From Rhodococcoides trifolii (GTDB lineage: Bacteria; Actinomycetota; Actinomycetes; Mycobacteriales; Mycobacteriaceae): 64,000 bases of DNA. The stretch lies in the NCBI RefSeq assembly GCF_014635345.1, contig NZ_BMCU01000006.1, positions 1 through 64,000 of the forward strand, read 5' to 3'. This document shows, one piece after another, positions 47,789 to 56,699 of this stretch; position 1 is the first letter of the stretch, and every line of letters starts with the position of its first letter. The translations under genes were made by a program, and so were the position numbers. The notes below the pieces were generated by a model that was not told where the DNA came from, searched no databases, and worked only from the letters and a program-made list of their open reading frames with translations.

Positions 47789-49003
47789 TTACGACTCGAA
47801 CGCCGGGACTGCCGTACGCACCGAAGCCAGCCGGGTGGCCATCAGGGCCAGGGCGAGGGACAGAACGCCCACCGCCACCAATGCAGCGAACAGTCCGCCC
47901 ACCGCCGCCGAGATCGCGAGAACGACCAGCGCCGACGAGAACTGCCCGAGGAACAGGCACGCCGTCCATGCGCCGGTGCCACGTCCGCGCTCCTCGAACT
48001 TCAGCGCACCCAGGACCCAGGTCAGCAAGGTGGGAAGCAGGACACCGCAGCCGGCCGATGCGATGACGCCTCCGATCGCGACCACGACCGGTGTTCCCGC
48101 CAGGCCGATGACGGTGATGCCGAGACCGGCCGTCCCGAATGCGCTCGGTAGCAACGTCTTCGGTCCGAGCTTGCCGATACGCATGAACGAGATTGCTCCG
48201 ATGGCCGTGGCCACCGCCACGAGGGCACTGACGGCACCGATCGGGCCCGCCCCCGTCATGCCGACGTCGGACAGGGCGTACGGAATCTCGACGATCGGCA
48301 CGTAGAAGACCACGCCGCCGAAAGCGGTGACCGCCAGCGGGATCGCCAGCGCGCGCCAGTCGATCGGGCTGAGCGAGCTGACGTCCGACCGGTTCGCCTT
48401 CGTCGGGGACCACAAGACGAGAGGCACGAGCAGCGCGAACAGCAGTCCCACTCCGTAAACCCAGAACGGTGTACGCCAACTCGACTGCGCCAGAGCGCCA
48501 CCGAGGCCGATGAACACCACCGCGGACAGTGAGCTGAACACCACCTGCAGGCCGAGGTAGCGCGCTCGCTGCTTGCCCACGAAGTAATCGGCGATGAGGG
48601 TGGTGGAGCACGTCATGATCGCGGCCTCGGCGATGCCGACCCCGACGCGCGAACCCACGATGGACACCAGCGAGTGGAGGTAGAGCGGGGCAGTGCCGAA
48701 CACTGCGTACACGACCAGCGCGACCGTCAGCAGGCGCATCCTGCCGACGGCGTCGACGATGCGGCCCGCGCCGAGGGCGAGCAGCCCGACCATGAGCGCG
48801 GGAGTGGTGATCACGAGGGGGACCAGCCAGTTCGACGACTGGGTGCCGGCGAACTCGGCGAGAATCTGCGGCTGGGCGGGCGCGAGCAGAACGGCGCCGA
48901 GAACGGACAGGCAGCTCATCGAGATGAGCAGCAGTCCTTGTACGGGACCGGCTACGCGGTCGGTCGAGGCTGCCGCTCTGGTCGGCGTGATGTCGTTGGT
49001 CAT
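47789..49003 (-). CDS. MFS transporter of the catabolic island
   Basis: 404 aa, about twelve membrane helices in two halves. The motif-A-like loop after the second helix is GRIVDAVGRMR. It is divergent from the six-gene catabolic operon and shares the 227-bp promoter region containing the two LysR-type boxes, so it is probably the uptake system for the operon's substrate. Aromatic-acid importers of the AAHS type are similar in size, but I cannot assign the substrate. Confidence 0.87.
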   Translation of the reverse strand: MTNDITPTRAAASTDRVAGPVQGLLLISMSCLSVLGAVLLAPAQPQILAEFAGTQSSNWLVPLVITTPALMVGLLALGAGRIVDAVGRMRLLTVALVVYAVFGTAPLYLHSLVSIVGSRVGVGIAEAAIMTCSTTLIADYFVGKQRARYLGLQVVFSSLSAVVFIGLGGALAQSSWRTPFWVYGVGLLFALLVPLVLWSPTKANRSDVSSLSPIDWRALAIPLAVTAFGGVVFYVPIVEIPYALSDVGMTGAGPIGAVSALVAVATAIGAISFMRIGKLGPKTLLPSAFGTAGLGITVIGLAGTPVVVAIGGVIASAGCGVLLPTLLTWVLGALKFEERGRGTGAWTACLFLGQFSSALVVLAISAAVGGLFAALVAVGVLSLALALMATRLASVRTAVPAFES

Positions 49004-49100
49004 CGATACTCCGTCATGGTCCGGTGAGCTGGGTCACGTGCTGTATCGAAGTGTCGAGGCAGTGCGTACATAACGGAAATAACAATCACCGGGGTAGTGC

Positions 49101-49115
49101 ATCAGTCAGGGTGAT
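49101..49115. promoter_or_regulatory. LysR-type box 1 (ATC-N9-GAT)
   Basis: ATC at 49101-49103 and GAT at 49113-49115, with ATCA/TGAT symmetry. It matches the ATC-N9-GAT form recognised by NodD-type LysR regulators, the subgroup suggested for the 55266-56198 product. Confidence 0.55.
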
Positions 49116-49124
49116 AAGTGGGTC

Positions 49125-49139
49125 ATCACCGTCGTTGAT
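49125..49139. promoter_or_regulatory. LysR-type box 2 (ATC-N9-GAT)
   Basis: ATC at 49125-49127 and GAT at 49137-49139, with CATCA/TGATG symmetry. It begins exactly 24 bp after box 1, so both lie on one helix face. Confidence 0.55.
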
Positions 49140-49230
49140 GACGGGCATCATCGATCGGTCCTTCCCTGATGGCTTTCGTCGCAGCAGAGTGGTGGCAGTC
49201 ACTCCGCACAGCGAAAGAAGTGGAACCACA

Positions 49231-50220
49231 GTGGAATCAACATCGATCCCCCTCCCGACCCTGGCACTGGGCACGGTCCGACTCGAGGGCCGCAGCCACG
49301 CGGTGGCTCTGCGCGACGGCACGCTCCTCGTACTCGACAGCGTTGCCGACCGACTCGACCTCCCGACGCCGATCAGCGTGCGCGACATCCTGAACGAGTG
49401 GGACCGACTCCTTCCCCTGCTTCGTGTCGTGAGCCGGGAGTCGACCGGTACCCGGGTGTCGGTGGACGAGGTCGATGTTCTGGCGCCGGTCGAGCCGATC
49501 CAGATCCTCCAGGCGGGGGCCAATTACCGCACCCACGTGATCGACCTCGCGGTCAAGCATGCAGACCTGTCCGACGGTCGCACCGAGGAACAGGTCCGTG
49601 CGGAGACCGCCGAGATGATGGACCTGCGTGCCGCCGAGGGCGATCCGTACTTCTTCGTCGGACTCCCGTCTGCCGTCACCGGACCGTACGACACGGTCAG
49701 CCTGCCGCCGGGCACCACGAAGAACGATTGGGAGTTGGAGTTGGCAGCCGTGATCGGCCGCCGCGCACACCGGGTGAGCGTCGACGACGCGCTCGATGTC
49801 GTAGCCGGCTACACCATCGTGAACGACCTCACGACAAGGGAACTGGTGTTCCGACGAGACATGCCCGAGATCGGCACCGACTGGTTGCGTGCGAAGAACG
49901 CTCCCGGGTTCCTTCCGGTGGGCCCGTGGATCGTGCCGAGGGAGGAAGCCGGTGACGTCTCGGAACTGCGACTCACCCTCGAACTCAACGGGACCGTGAT
50001 GCAGGACGAATCGACCAAGGACATGTTGTTCGGGGTGGCGGAACTGATCTCCGCGGTGTCGCAGACCGTGACACTGCTGCCCGGTGATCTGGTCCTGACG
50101 GGAAGCCCGGCCGGTAACGGAATGCACTGGGGCAGGCTGTTGGCCGACGGAGACGTCATGGAGTCGACCATCACCGGACTCGGACACCAGAAGACGCCCG
50201 TGATCGGCGCGGACGCATGA
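49231..50220 (+). CDS. Fumarylacetoacetate hydrolase family protein (first copy)
   Basis: 329 aa. FAH-fold enzymes hydrolyse C-C bonds, decarboxylate or hydrate the products of ring cleavage. The metal-binding acidic residues are in KNDWELELAAVIG, with GYTIVNDLTTRELVFR, PGDLVLTGSPAGNG and LLADGDVMESTI as further family marks. The GTG at 49231 opens VESTSIPLPTLALG; GAAGTGGA upstream is a weak ribosome site. First gene of six that overlap in sequence. The N-terminal 100 residues form the usual non-catalytic lobe. Confidence 0.88.
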   Translation: MESTSIPLPTLALGTVRLEGRSHAVALRDGTLLVLDSVADRLDLPTPISVRDILNEWDRLLPLLRVVSRESTGTRVSVDEVDVLAPVEPIQILQAGANYRTHVIDLAVKHADLSDGRTEEQVRAETAEMMDLRAAEGDPYFFVGLPSAVTGPYDTVSLPPGTTKNDWELELAAVIGRRAHRVSVDDALDVVAGYTIVNDLTTRELVFRRDMPEIGTDWLRAKNAPGFLPVGPWIVPREEAGDVSELRLTLELNGTVMQDESTKDMLFGVAELISAVSQTVTLLPGDLVLTGSPAGNGMHWGRLLADGDVMESTITGLGHQKTPVIGADA

Positions 50221-51353
50221 GCGGCCCGGTGCATTCGGCACTGGTGATCGGCGGCGGGATTGCCGGCACTGCGGCAGCGATCGGTCTCGCCCGCGGCGGT
50301 GTCGAGGTCGATCTGGTGGAGCAGGCGTCCCGTAGTCGATCGGTCGGGTCGGGAATCACACTGCAGGGCAACGCGTTGCGGGTGCTCCGTGAGCTGGGTG
50401 TCTGGGACCGGGTGCGGGCAGCGGGATACGAGTTCAACGACCTGGGTTTGCGTGCACCCGACGCACACGGAACCCTCCTGGTGCAGATGGACGACGCTCG
50501 AATGGGCGGACCGGATCTTCCCGCCACGCTGGGCATGGAACGGCCCGTTCTCGCAACCATCCTCGGTGACGCCGCCGAGGAAGCGGGTGTGAAGCTCCGC
50601 TTCGGAACCACCGTCACCGCTCTGGCGCAGGATGCGTCCGGTGTCGACGTCGATTTCGGCGACGGGGCTTCGAGGCGCTACGACATCGTGATCGGCGCCG
50701 ACGGGGTCCGCTCGTGGACGCGTCGGACGATCGGTGTCGACGTCGAACCCGCTCCGACAGGAATGGGAATCTGGCGTCTCGTCGGCCCGCGACCGGAGTC
50801 GGTGACGAGAACGGATCTGTACTACGGCGGCGCCGGATACATCGCCGGATATTGCCCGACGGGCCCGAACTCGTTGTACGCGTATATCGTCGAGGACGCC
50901 CGTGACCGCAGCATGTTGTCGAAGGCGGAGCAGCTGCACGTCATGCTCGATCTGGCGGCGCAGTACCACGGACCGTGGGACGACATCCGCGAGCAGCTGA
51001 CCGATCCCGACGCGGTCAACTACACCTGGTTCGAAGCCCACGTCATCGACGGGCCCTGGCACCGCGGGCGGGTGGTGCTGATCGGCGACGCCGCGCACTG
51101 TTGCCCGCCCACCCTCGCGCAAGGTGGCGCCCAGGCGCTCGAAGACGCCTCGGTGCTCACCGAACTCCTTCTCGCTGCCGACACGATCGACGACAGCGTC
51201 CTGACCGCGTTCGCCGACCGGCGCCGCCCGCGTGCCCGCGCAGTGGTCGACGCCTCGGTGCAACTGGGTGCATGGATGCTCGAACATCGCACGGATGCAG
51301 ACGTTCCCGGTCTCATGGGCCGAATCGCCGCGCTCGTCAGCGAGCCGGCATGA
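50217..51353 (+). CDS. FAD-dependent aromatic hydroxylase (class A flavin monooxygenase)
   Basis: 378 aa. FAD dinucleotide-binding motif GGGIAGTAAAIGLARGG (12-28), the NAD(P)H/FAD motif GADGVRS (about 162-168) and the FAD ribityl motif GDAAHCCPP (about 284-292). This is the PHBH/salicylate hydroxylase group, which hydroxylates a ring with one atom of O2. ATG overlaps the preceding stop by 4 bp. In the pathway it most likely makes the diol or triol used by the dioxygenase two genes on. Confidence 0.92.
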   Translation: MSGPVHSALVIGGGIAGTAAAIGLARGGVEVDLVEQASRSRSVGSGITLQGNALRVLRELGVWDRVRAAGYEFNDLGLRAPDAHGTLLVQMDDARMGGPDLPATLGMERPVLATILGDAAEEAGVKLRFGTTVTALAQDASGVDVDFGDGASRRYDIVIGADGVRSWTRRTIGVDVEPAPTGMGIWRLVGPRPESVTRTDLYYGGAGYIAGYCPTGPNSLYAYIVEDARDRSMLSKAEQLHVMLDLAAQYHGPWDDIREQLTDPDAVNYTWFEAHVIDGPWHRGRVVLIGDAAHCCPPTLAQGGAQALEDASVLTELLLAADTIDDSVLTAFADRRRPRARAVVDASVQLGAWMLEHRTDADVPGLMGRIAALVSEPA

Positions 51354-52381
51354 GCGCGCCTGTGGTGGACGTCCACGCGCACGCCATCGTCCCGGAGATC
51401 GAGGCCATCGTGTCCGGCTTCCCGGGCCTCGATGCTCTGCGGGCCCTCGAAGCCGTACGCAACGGCGCCGAGTCGCTCGAAGTGTCGGGAAAGATGGTGC
51501 GCGAGCGCATACCTCAGCTCACGGGCCTCGATCGCCGCCTGACCGACATGACCGCAGCGGGAATCGACGTGCAGGTGGTGTCGCCGTCTCCGTCGCAGTA
51601 CCACTACTGGGCCGACCGGGAACTGGCACGCACGATCTACGGTGCCGCCAACCGCGGTGTCGCCGCACTGGTCGCCGAAGAACCCACGCGGCTCCTCGGA
51701 CTCGGGCTCGTTCCGCTCCAACACCCCGGTGCGATGGTGGACGCCCTGGACGACGCCGTTCTCACGTGCGGTCTCAGCGGAGTCGAGATCTCGTCGTTCG
51801 CCCAGACACCGGACGGGACGGTCGAGTTGTCCAACCCGGCACTCGACCCCTTCTGGTCGCGAGCGGCATCTCTGGGCGCTGTGATCTTTCTGCACCCCTT
51901 CGGATGCTCGCTGGACGCTCGTCTCGACCGGTTCTACCTGTCCAACACCGTCGGCCAACCGGCGGAGAATGCGGTAGCGCTCTCGCACATCATCTTCTCG
52001 GGAGTACTGGACCGCCATCCGGAGCTGAAACTCGTTGCTGCACACGGCGGTGGGTACCTCCCCACGAACATCGGTCGCTCCGACCACGCGTGGAGGGTGA
52101 GGCCGGAAGCACGGCGCTGCGCCGACCTGCCGAGCAGCTACCTCGGCAGGTTGACGTTCGACTCGCTCGTGCACGGCCCCGATCAGCTCCGAAACCTCGT
52201 CGACGCTGTCGGCCCGGACTCGGTGGTGCTCGGCTCCGACTACCCGTTCGACATGGGCACCGACGACCCGGTGGCAGCCGTACGGTCCGCCGGACTGCCC
52301 ACCGCCACCGTCGACGCCGTCCTCGGCAGCAACGCCGCCGCACTCGGATTGCGCACCACCACAGTAGGAGTTACATCGTGA
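51350..52381 (+). CDS. ACMSD-type amidohydrolase/decarboxylase
   Basis: 343 aa. Metal ligands H9 and H11 (VVDVHAHAIVP), later His in IFLHPFG and KLVAAHGGGYLP, and Asp in VVLGSDYPFDMG. Motif spacing fits the amidohydrolase-2 family, which includes aminocarboxymuconate semialdehyde decarboxylase and resorcylate decarboxylases. It could remove a carboxyl group before or after ring cleavage. ATG overlaps the monooxygenase stop (ATGA); its own stop overlaps the next GTG. Confidence 0.88.
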   Translation: MSAPVVDVHAHAIVPEIEAIVSGFPGLDALRALEAVRNGAESLEVSGKMVRERIPQLTGLDRRLTDMTAAGIDVQVVSPSPSQYHYWADRELARTIYGAANRGVAALVAEEPTRLLGLGLVPLQHPGAMVDALDDAVLTCGLSGVEISSFAQTPDGTVELSNPALDPFWSRAASLGAVIFLHPFGCSLDARLDRFYLSNTVGQPAENAVALSHIIFSGVLDRHPELKLVAAHGGGYLPTNIGRSDHAWRVRPEARRCADLPSSYLGRLTFDSLVHGPDQLRNLVDAVGPDSVVLGSDYPFDMGTDDPVAAVRSAGLPTATVDAVLGSNAAALGLRTTTVGVTS

Positions 52382-53325
52382 ATACCACGTCCCCGTTCTC
52401 ACTGACCCACCTCCGCCACGTCGACCTTGCCGTGCCCGACTACCGGAAGCAGCTCGAGTTCTACACCGGGCACTGGGGGCTGAGCGTCGTCGCCACCGAC
52501 GGCGACGTCACCTATCTGGCCGCGGAAGGATCGCCCGAGCAATACGTCGTCCGCATCCGCAAGGATTCTGACAAGCGCCTCGACCTCGTGTCGTACGGTG
52601 CGGCCGACGCAGCGACCGTCGATTCGGTCGCGCATCGACTGGCCGCGGACGGCGTCGCTCTGGTCGCCGATCCCGACGTGCTCCAGACTCCCGGTGGTGG
52701 TTACGGATTCAGATTCTTCGACAACGACGGCCGGACCATCGAGATCTCGTCGGATGTCGCAGTGCGCCGGCACCGCAAGATCGAGGAGGGCGAGTCGATT
52801 CCGGTCAAACTGTCGCACGTAGTGCTGAACACACCGAACCCCGAGGAGACGGTCGCGTTCTACAACAAGCACTTCGGGTTCAAACTGTCCGACACGTTGA
52901 TGCATCCACGCATGGGGCACATGATGTGGTTTCTGCGCACCAACGCCCAGCACCACAGCATGGCCATCGCCCGCGGTCCACACGTCGCCCTGCATCACGC
53001 GTCGTTCGAGCTCCGCGGGATCGACGAGTACATGCGTGGCACCGGAAAGATGTTGCGCGCCGGGGTCGAGAAGATCTGGGGTCCCGGTCGACACATGGCC
53101 GGTAACAACACCTTCTCGTACTTCCTCGATCCCAACGGGAACACGATGGAATACACCACCGAACTGGAAACCCTCGACGAGGACACCTGGCACCCACACC
53201 TGCTGGATTTCTCGGCGCCCGAGGTGTCGGATCAGTGGGGCACCGCCAACGCGATGAACGAGTTCGTGGCCAAGCAGTCCTTCAACGATCCCGACAAGGG
53301 TCTGTTCGTGGCGCCGCCGGTATGA
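52378..53325 (+). CDS. Two-domain extradiol ring-cleavage dioxygenase
   Basis: 315 aa, type I (vicinal oxygen chelate) with two tandem modules (about 10-130 and 142-290). The Fe(II) ligands are H147, H206 or H207, and E258. Active-site H192/H193, H239 and Y248 match the spacing of BphC (biphenyl-2,3-diol dioxygenase). It should meta-cleave a catechol-like intermediate. The GTG at 52378 has AGGAG 8 nt upstream and overlaps the amidohydrolase stop. All expected catalytic residues are present. Confidence 0.92.
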   Translation: MNTTSPFSLTHLRHVDLAVPDYRKQLEFYTGHWGLSVVATDGDVTYLAAEGSPEQYVVRIRKDSDKRLDLVSYGAADAATVDSVAHRLAADGVALVADPDVLQTPGGGYGFRFFDNDGRTIEISSDVAVRRHRKIEEGESIPVKLSHVVLNTPNPEETVAFYNKHFGFKLSDTLMHPRMGHMMWFLRTNAQHHSMAIARGPHVALHHASFELRGIDEYMRGTGKMLRAGVEKIWGPGRHMAGNNTFSYFLDPNGNTMEYTTELETLDEDTWHPHLLDFSAPEVSDQWGTANAMNEFVAKQSFNDPDKGLFVAPPV

Positions 53326-54293
53326 AATTCGCAACGTTCTCCGGCGGACGCGCCGACCGGGTGGGCGTGGTCGTCGACGACGTAGTCCACCCAATAGACG
53401 CGGCGACGTCCATGCTCGACCTCGTACGCGCCGGGTTGCACGACGCTCTGACGCTGGGCTCGCAGGCGATGAAGACATCGGGAATACCGCTGTCGGACAT
53501 CACTCTTCGCGCACCGCTGCAACCGCCGACGATGCGTGACTTCGTGGCTTTCGAAGAACACGTCGAAGGTGTGCGGCGCAGCATCGACGGATCGACCGGG
53601 GTGCCCGACGCGTGGTACGAGGCGCCTCGGTTCTACTTCACAAACCCGTACGCCGTGGTCGGACCGAACGACACCGTGATTGCGCCGCGAGATACGCAGG
53701 CCCTGGACTTCGAGCTCGAAGTGGCTGCAGTCGTGGGCAAGTCGGGATCGAGTGTGTCGGTCGAGGATGCCCGCGACCACATCTTCGGCTACACGATCCT
53801 CAACGACTGGTCGGCTCGAGACATCCAGCGGCGCGAGATGCAGGTCAGTCTCGGACCGGCGAAGGGCAAGGACTTCGCGAACACCCTCGGGCCGTGGATC
53901 GTGACCGCCGACGAATTCGCCGAGTACCGAGGTGACGACGGGTTCTACGACGTCGAGTGCGAGGTGACGGTCAACGGCGAGCGCATCGGTCATGATTCGC
54001 TTGTTCACATGGGTTGGACGTTCGAATCTCTCGTCGCCTACGCCTCTCGTGACAGCTGGGTCCATCCCGGCGACGTCCTCGGCTCCGGAACCGTCGGAAA
54101 CGGGGGATGTCTCGCCGAGTTGTGGGGACGGCGTGGGGAGCAGTCTCCGCCGCCCCTGCAGACGGGAGATGTCGTCACACTGACCGTTCAGGGAATCGGA
54201 TCGGTGACCAATACCGTCGGCGCGTCCCGTGAGACACCGCCGGTGCCGCCCGCTCGCCGCCGTGAACACGCAGCAACTGGAGGGCTTTCATGA
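53322..54293 (+). CDS. Fumarylacetoacetate hydrolase family protein (second copy)
   Basis: 323 aa, only distantly like the first FAH protein in this operon. Metal site in ALDFELEVAAVVGK; GYTILNDWSARDIQRREM and LGPWIV(T) are typical of fumarylpyruvate/acylpyruvate hydrolase-like enzymes; VLGSGTVGNGGCLAELWG is the C-terminal signature. Probably hydrolyses the ring-cleavage product. ATG at 53322 overlaps the dioxygenase stop, and its TGA overlaps the cyclase-family start. Confidence 0.9.
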   Translation: MKFATFSGGRADRVGVVVDDVVHPIDAATSMLDLVRAGLHDALTLGSQAMKTSGIPLSDITLRAPLQPPTMRDFVAFEEHVEGVRRSIDGSTGVPDAWYEAPRFYFTNPYAVVGPNDTVIAPRDTQALDFELEVAAVVGKSGSSVSVEDARDHIFGYTILNDWSARDIQRREMQVSLGPAKGKDFANTLGPWIVTADEFAEYRGDDGFYDVECEVTVNGERIGHDSLVHMGWTFESLVAYASRDSWVHPGDVLGSGTVGNGGCLAELWGRRGEQSPPPLQTGDVVTLTVQGIGSVTNTVGASRETPPVPPARRREHAATGGLS

Positions 54294-55273
54294 CCGTCGA
54301 CCACAACACACCGACGCTCGACCGTACCGATCCCGAAGGTGCCATCGCGGCGGCTGCGGAACGGAATCGAAATTGGAACCGTTGGGGCGCCGACGATGTC
54401 CGCGGGACGATGAACTATCTCACGCAGGCCCACCGGGCGGCTGCGGCCGCTCTCGTGCGGCGGGGCGCGTCCTTCTCGCTGTCGCAGAGCTTCGACATGG
54501 ACGGTCCTCAGAAGGGCTGGCGGCGCCGCACCAACCCGGTCCACACGATGCTCGACACCGGAACCGACGCAGTGGCCGGTGTGCAGGGCTTCCCGCACGG
54601 GATCGGGGGAGCGGACGATGTGGTGTCGATGCCGCTGCAGTGCTCGACGCAGTGGGACGGGTTGGGCCACATCTTCGATCACGGTGTGGCCTGGAACGGG
54701 CGCCCGGCAAACGAGGTGGTCACCTCCCTCGGCGACGGTGTCACCGGAATCGAGACGGTCGCCAACGGAATCGCCGGGCGCGGGGTTCTTCTCGATGTGG
54801 GGCGCCGCTTCGGCACGGACGGCGAACTGCCGGACGGGTTCGCGATCACGACTCGCCATCTGGAGTCGACGATGCATGCACAGGACGTCGCAGTCGGTAC
54901 GGGTGATCTGGTTCTGGTGCGTACCGGCCAACTCACCCGTGCCCGACGCGACGGGTGGGGCGACTACGCGGGAGGCGCGGCGCCGGGGCTGTCGTTCACG
55001 ACGGCAGATTGGTTGCACGACAGCGAAATCGCGGCAATTGCCACCGATACGTGGGGTTTCGAGGTGCGTCCCAACGAGTTCGACGTGGCGTTTCAGCCGC
55101 TCCATCAAGTGGCGATCCCCAACATCGGACTCTTCCTCGGTGAGATGTGGGATCTGGATGCGCTGGCGCAGGACTGCGCCGCCGACGGTGTGTACGAGTT
55201 CTTCCTCACGGCTGCACCGATTCCCGTGACCGGAGCGGTGGGGGCACCGGTCAACCCGATTGCGGTCAAGTGA
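54290..55273 (+). CDS. Cyclase-family (kynurenine formamidase-like) metal hydrolase
   Basis: 327 aa, PF04199-type. The metal-binding signature of the family (HxGTHxDxPxH) is replaced here by CSTQWDGLGHIFDH (about 117-130), a variant seen in the longer cyclase-family proteins of catabolic clusters. Other family stretches are GTMNYLTQAHRAAAAALVRRG and GFEVRPNEFD. It may open a lactone or hydrolyse an amide or ester. Last gene of the operon; its 3' end overlaps the convergent LysR gene by 8 nt. Confidence 0.85.
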   Translation: MTVDHNTPTLDRTDPEGAIAAAAERNRNWNRWGADDVRGTMNYLTQAHRAAAAALVRRGASFSLSQSFDMDGPQKGWRRRTNPVHTMLDTGTDAVAGVQGFPHGIGGADDVVSMPLQCSTQWDGLGHIFDHGVAWNGRPANEVVTSLGDGVTGIETVANGIAGRGVLLDVGRRFGTDGELPDGFAITTRHLESTMHAQDVAVGTGDLVLVRTGQLTRARRDGWGDYAGGAAPGLSFTTADWLHDSEIAAIATDTWGFEVRPNEFDVAFQPLHQVAIPNIGLFLGEMWDLDALAQDCAADGVYEFFLTAAPIPVTGAVGAPVNPIAVK

Positions 55274-56198
55274 GATCGTCCGTCGCCATCCGTGCGGCCC
55301 GAACGACGAGGTCACGCAGGTAGACGTGTTCGGGATCGCGGTCGTAGACCGGATGCCACCACATCGCTTCGACCATCGGTGCCAGCGGAACCGGTGACGG
55401 CAACGTGCGAATGCCGGCGTTCAAGGGCAGCAGGCGCACGAGGCGCTGTTGCAGTAGTGCGATGCGGTCGCTGCCCACGATCAACGACGGCACCGTCAGG
55501 AAGCTTTCGGTGACCACCTGCACTCGCGGCTCGATGCCCATCATGCGCAACTGGCGGGCGGCCGGCGTCGAGGCGGTCTGGCCGTGATACACGAGAACCC
55601 AGGGGAGCGTGCGTAATTGGTCGTCCGTCAACGCGTCCGCGACGCCGTCGTTGTCCGAGGACACCACGATGACCCATTCGTCCTGGTACAGGTCGGCGTG
55701 CGGGAGATCGGTGATGAAGCCGTGCGGCATGAGCAGTACGTCGGACCCGAGGAGGGTTCGATCCGCGTGCCCCACGACGTCGGGGCTGGTGGGCCCGAAC
55801 CGGAGTCGAGCATGTGGCGCTTCCTCGGCGAGCAACCCGGCGACCGTGTCACCCAGCACCGATATTCCGTAGTCGCTGACCAGCATGGTGAATTCGCGCG
55901 TCGACTCGCTGGGGTCGAATTCCGGTTGGCTCGAGAAGACCCGCTCCACCCCGTCGAGCGCCAATCGCGCCCGCCCGCGCAGCTCCGCGGCCAGCGGCGT
56001 GAGCCGGTATTCGTTGCCCACCCGATAGAGCAATTCGTCGCCGAAGTGCCGCCGCAAGCGAGCCAGCGCCGCCGAGAGTGCGGGCTGACTCAGGCCCAAT
56101 TGTCGTGCTGCCTTGGTGACACTTCGGTTCTGCAGCAACGCATCCAGAGACACCAGCAAGTTGAGGTCGAGGTTGGAGACGTTCACCAGCTCACGCAT
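55266..56198 (-). CDS. LysR-family regulator (NodD-like)
   Basis: 310 aa. Helix-turn-helix at about 10-70 (LNLLVSLDALLQNRSVTKAARQLGLSQPALSAALARLR), then the effector-binding region. The LNLLVSLDALL...SVTKAA opening and LLP...PHADLYQDEWVIVVSS stretch are typical of the NodD/NahR-like subgroup. It is convergent with the catabolic operon and is not next to the promoter it most likely controls, which is the MFS/FAH intergenic region with two ATC-N9-GAT boxes. GACAGT lies 6 nt before the ATG. Confidence 0.9.
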   Translation of the reverse strand: MRELVNVSNLDLNLLVSLDALLQNRSVTKAARQLGLSQPALSAALARLRRHFGDELLYRVGNEYRLTPLAAELRGRARLALDGVERVFSSQPEFDPSESTREFTMLVSDYGISVLGDTVAGLLAEEAPHARLRFGPTSPDVVGHADRTLLGSDVLLMPHGFITDLPHADLYQDEWVIVVSSDNDGVADALTDDQLRTLPWVLVYHGQTASTPAARQLRMMGIEPRVQVVTESFLTVPSLIVGSDRIALLQQRLVRLLPLNAGIRTLPSPVPLAPMVEAMWWHPVYDRDPEHVYLRDLVVRAARMATDDLT

Positions 56199-56210
56199 AC
56201 GACCACTGTC

Positions 56211-56699
56211 TCAGATACGCACCCTGGCCACGAACGCTTCGAGGTTGTCGCACAACTTGTCGATGCGCCCCTGTGGATCGAAGTCCTCGCGGTACTGCCG
56301 ACCGAGTGCGGGCGTCTTCTTGCGGCGGGTGTAGAGGGAGCAATCGAGGTCGGCGCACATGTAGATGCCGACCGTGTTGCCCTTGCGCCCCGACTCACCA
56401 GACTTGCGGGCACTCATCAACGCCACGCCGCCGCTGGCGTGCGTGGTGAGGCAGATCGAACACATCTGCGCCTTGCGGGTGCCGCCGGTTTCGTATTTCA
56501 GTGCTACACCGACCAGTTCGTCGTCGCGCGGGAACACGATGTAGCAGCGACCGGGAAACGACGGGTCGCTCCACCCCAGGAAGTCCAGATCGTCCCACGG
56601 CCGATCGTCGAGATTCTTCGGGGTGGGTAGGCGCTTGACCTCGCCCTTGGAACAATTGACGAACGACGCCCGGATGTCGGATTCGGTGAGGGGTTTCAT
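56211..56699 (-). CDS. FBP-family treble-clef zinc protein (EF-G-binding/FusB-like)
   Basis: 162 aa. MKPLTESDIRASFVNCSKGE at the N-terminus, and CSIC...CADLDC (two Cys pairs about 28 residues apart) resembling the FBP/FusB C-terminal treble-clef zinc finger. FusB relatives bind EF-G and free it from the ribosome, giving fusidic acid resistance in staphylococci; for actinobacterial members the role is inferred. The ATG at 56699 overlaps the stop of the TetR gene by 4 bp, so the two form an operon. Confidence 0.85.
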   Translation of the reverse strand: MKPLTESDIRASFVNCSKGEVKRLPTPKNLDDRPWDDLDFLGWSDPSFPGRCYIVFPRDDELVGVALKYETGGTRKAQMCSICLTTHASGGVALMSARKSGESGRKGNTVGIYMCADLDCSLYTRRKKTPALGRQYREDFDPQGRIDKLCDNLEAFVARVRI

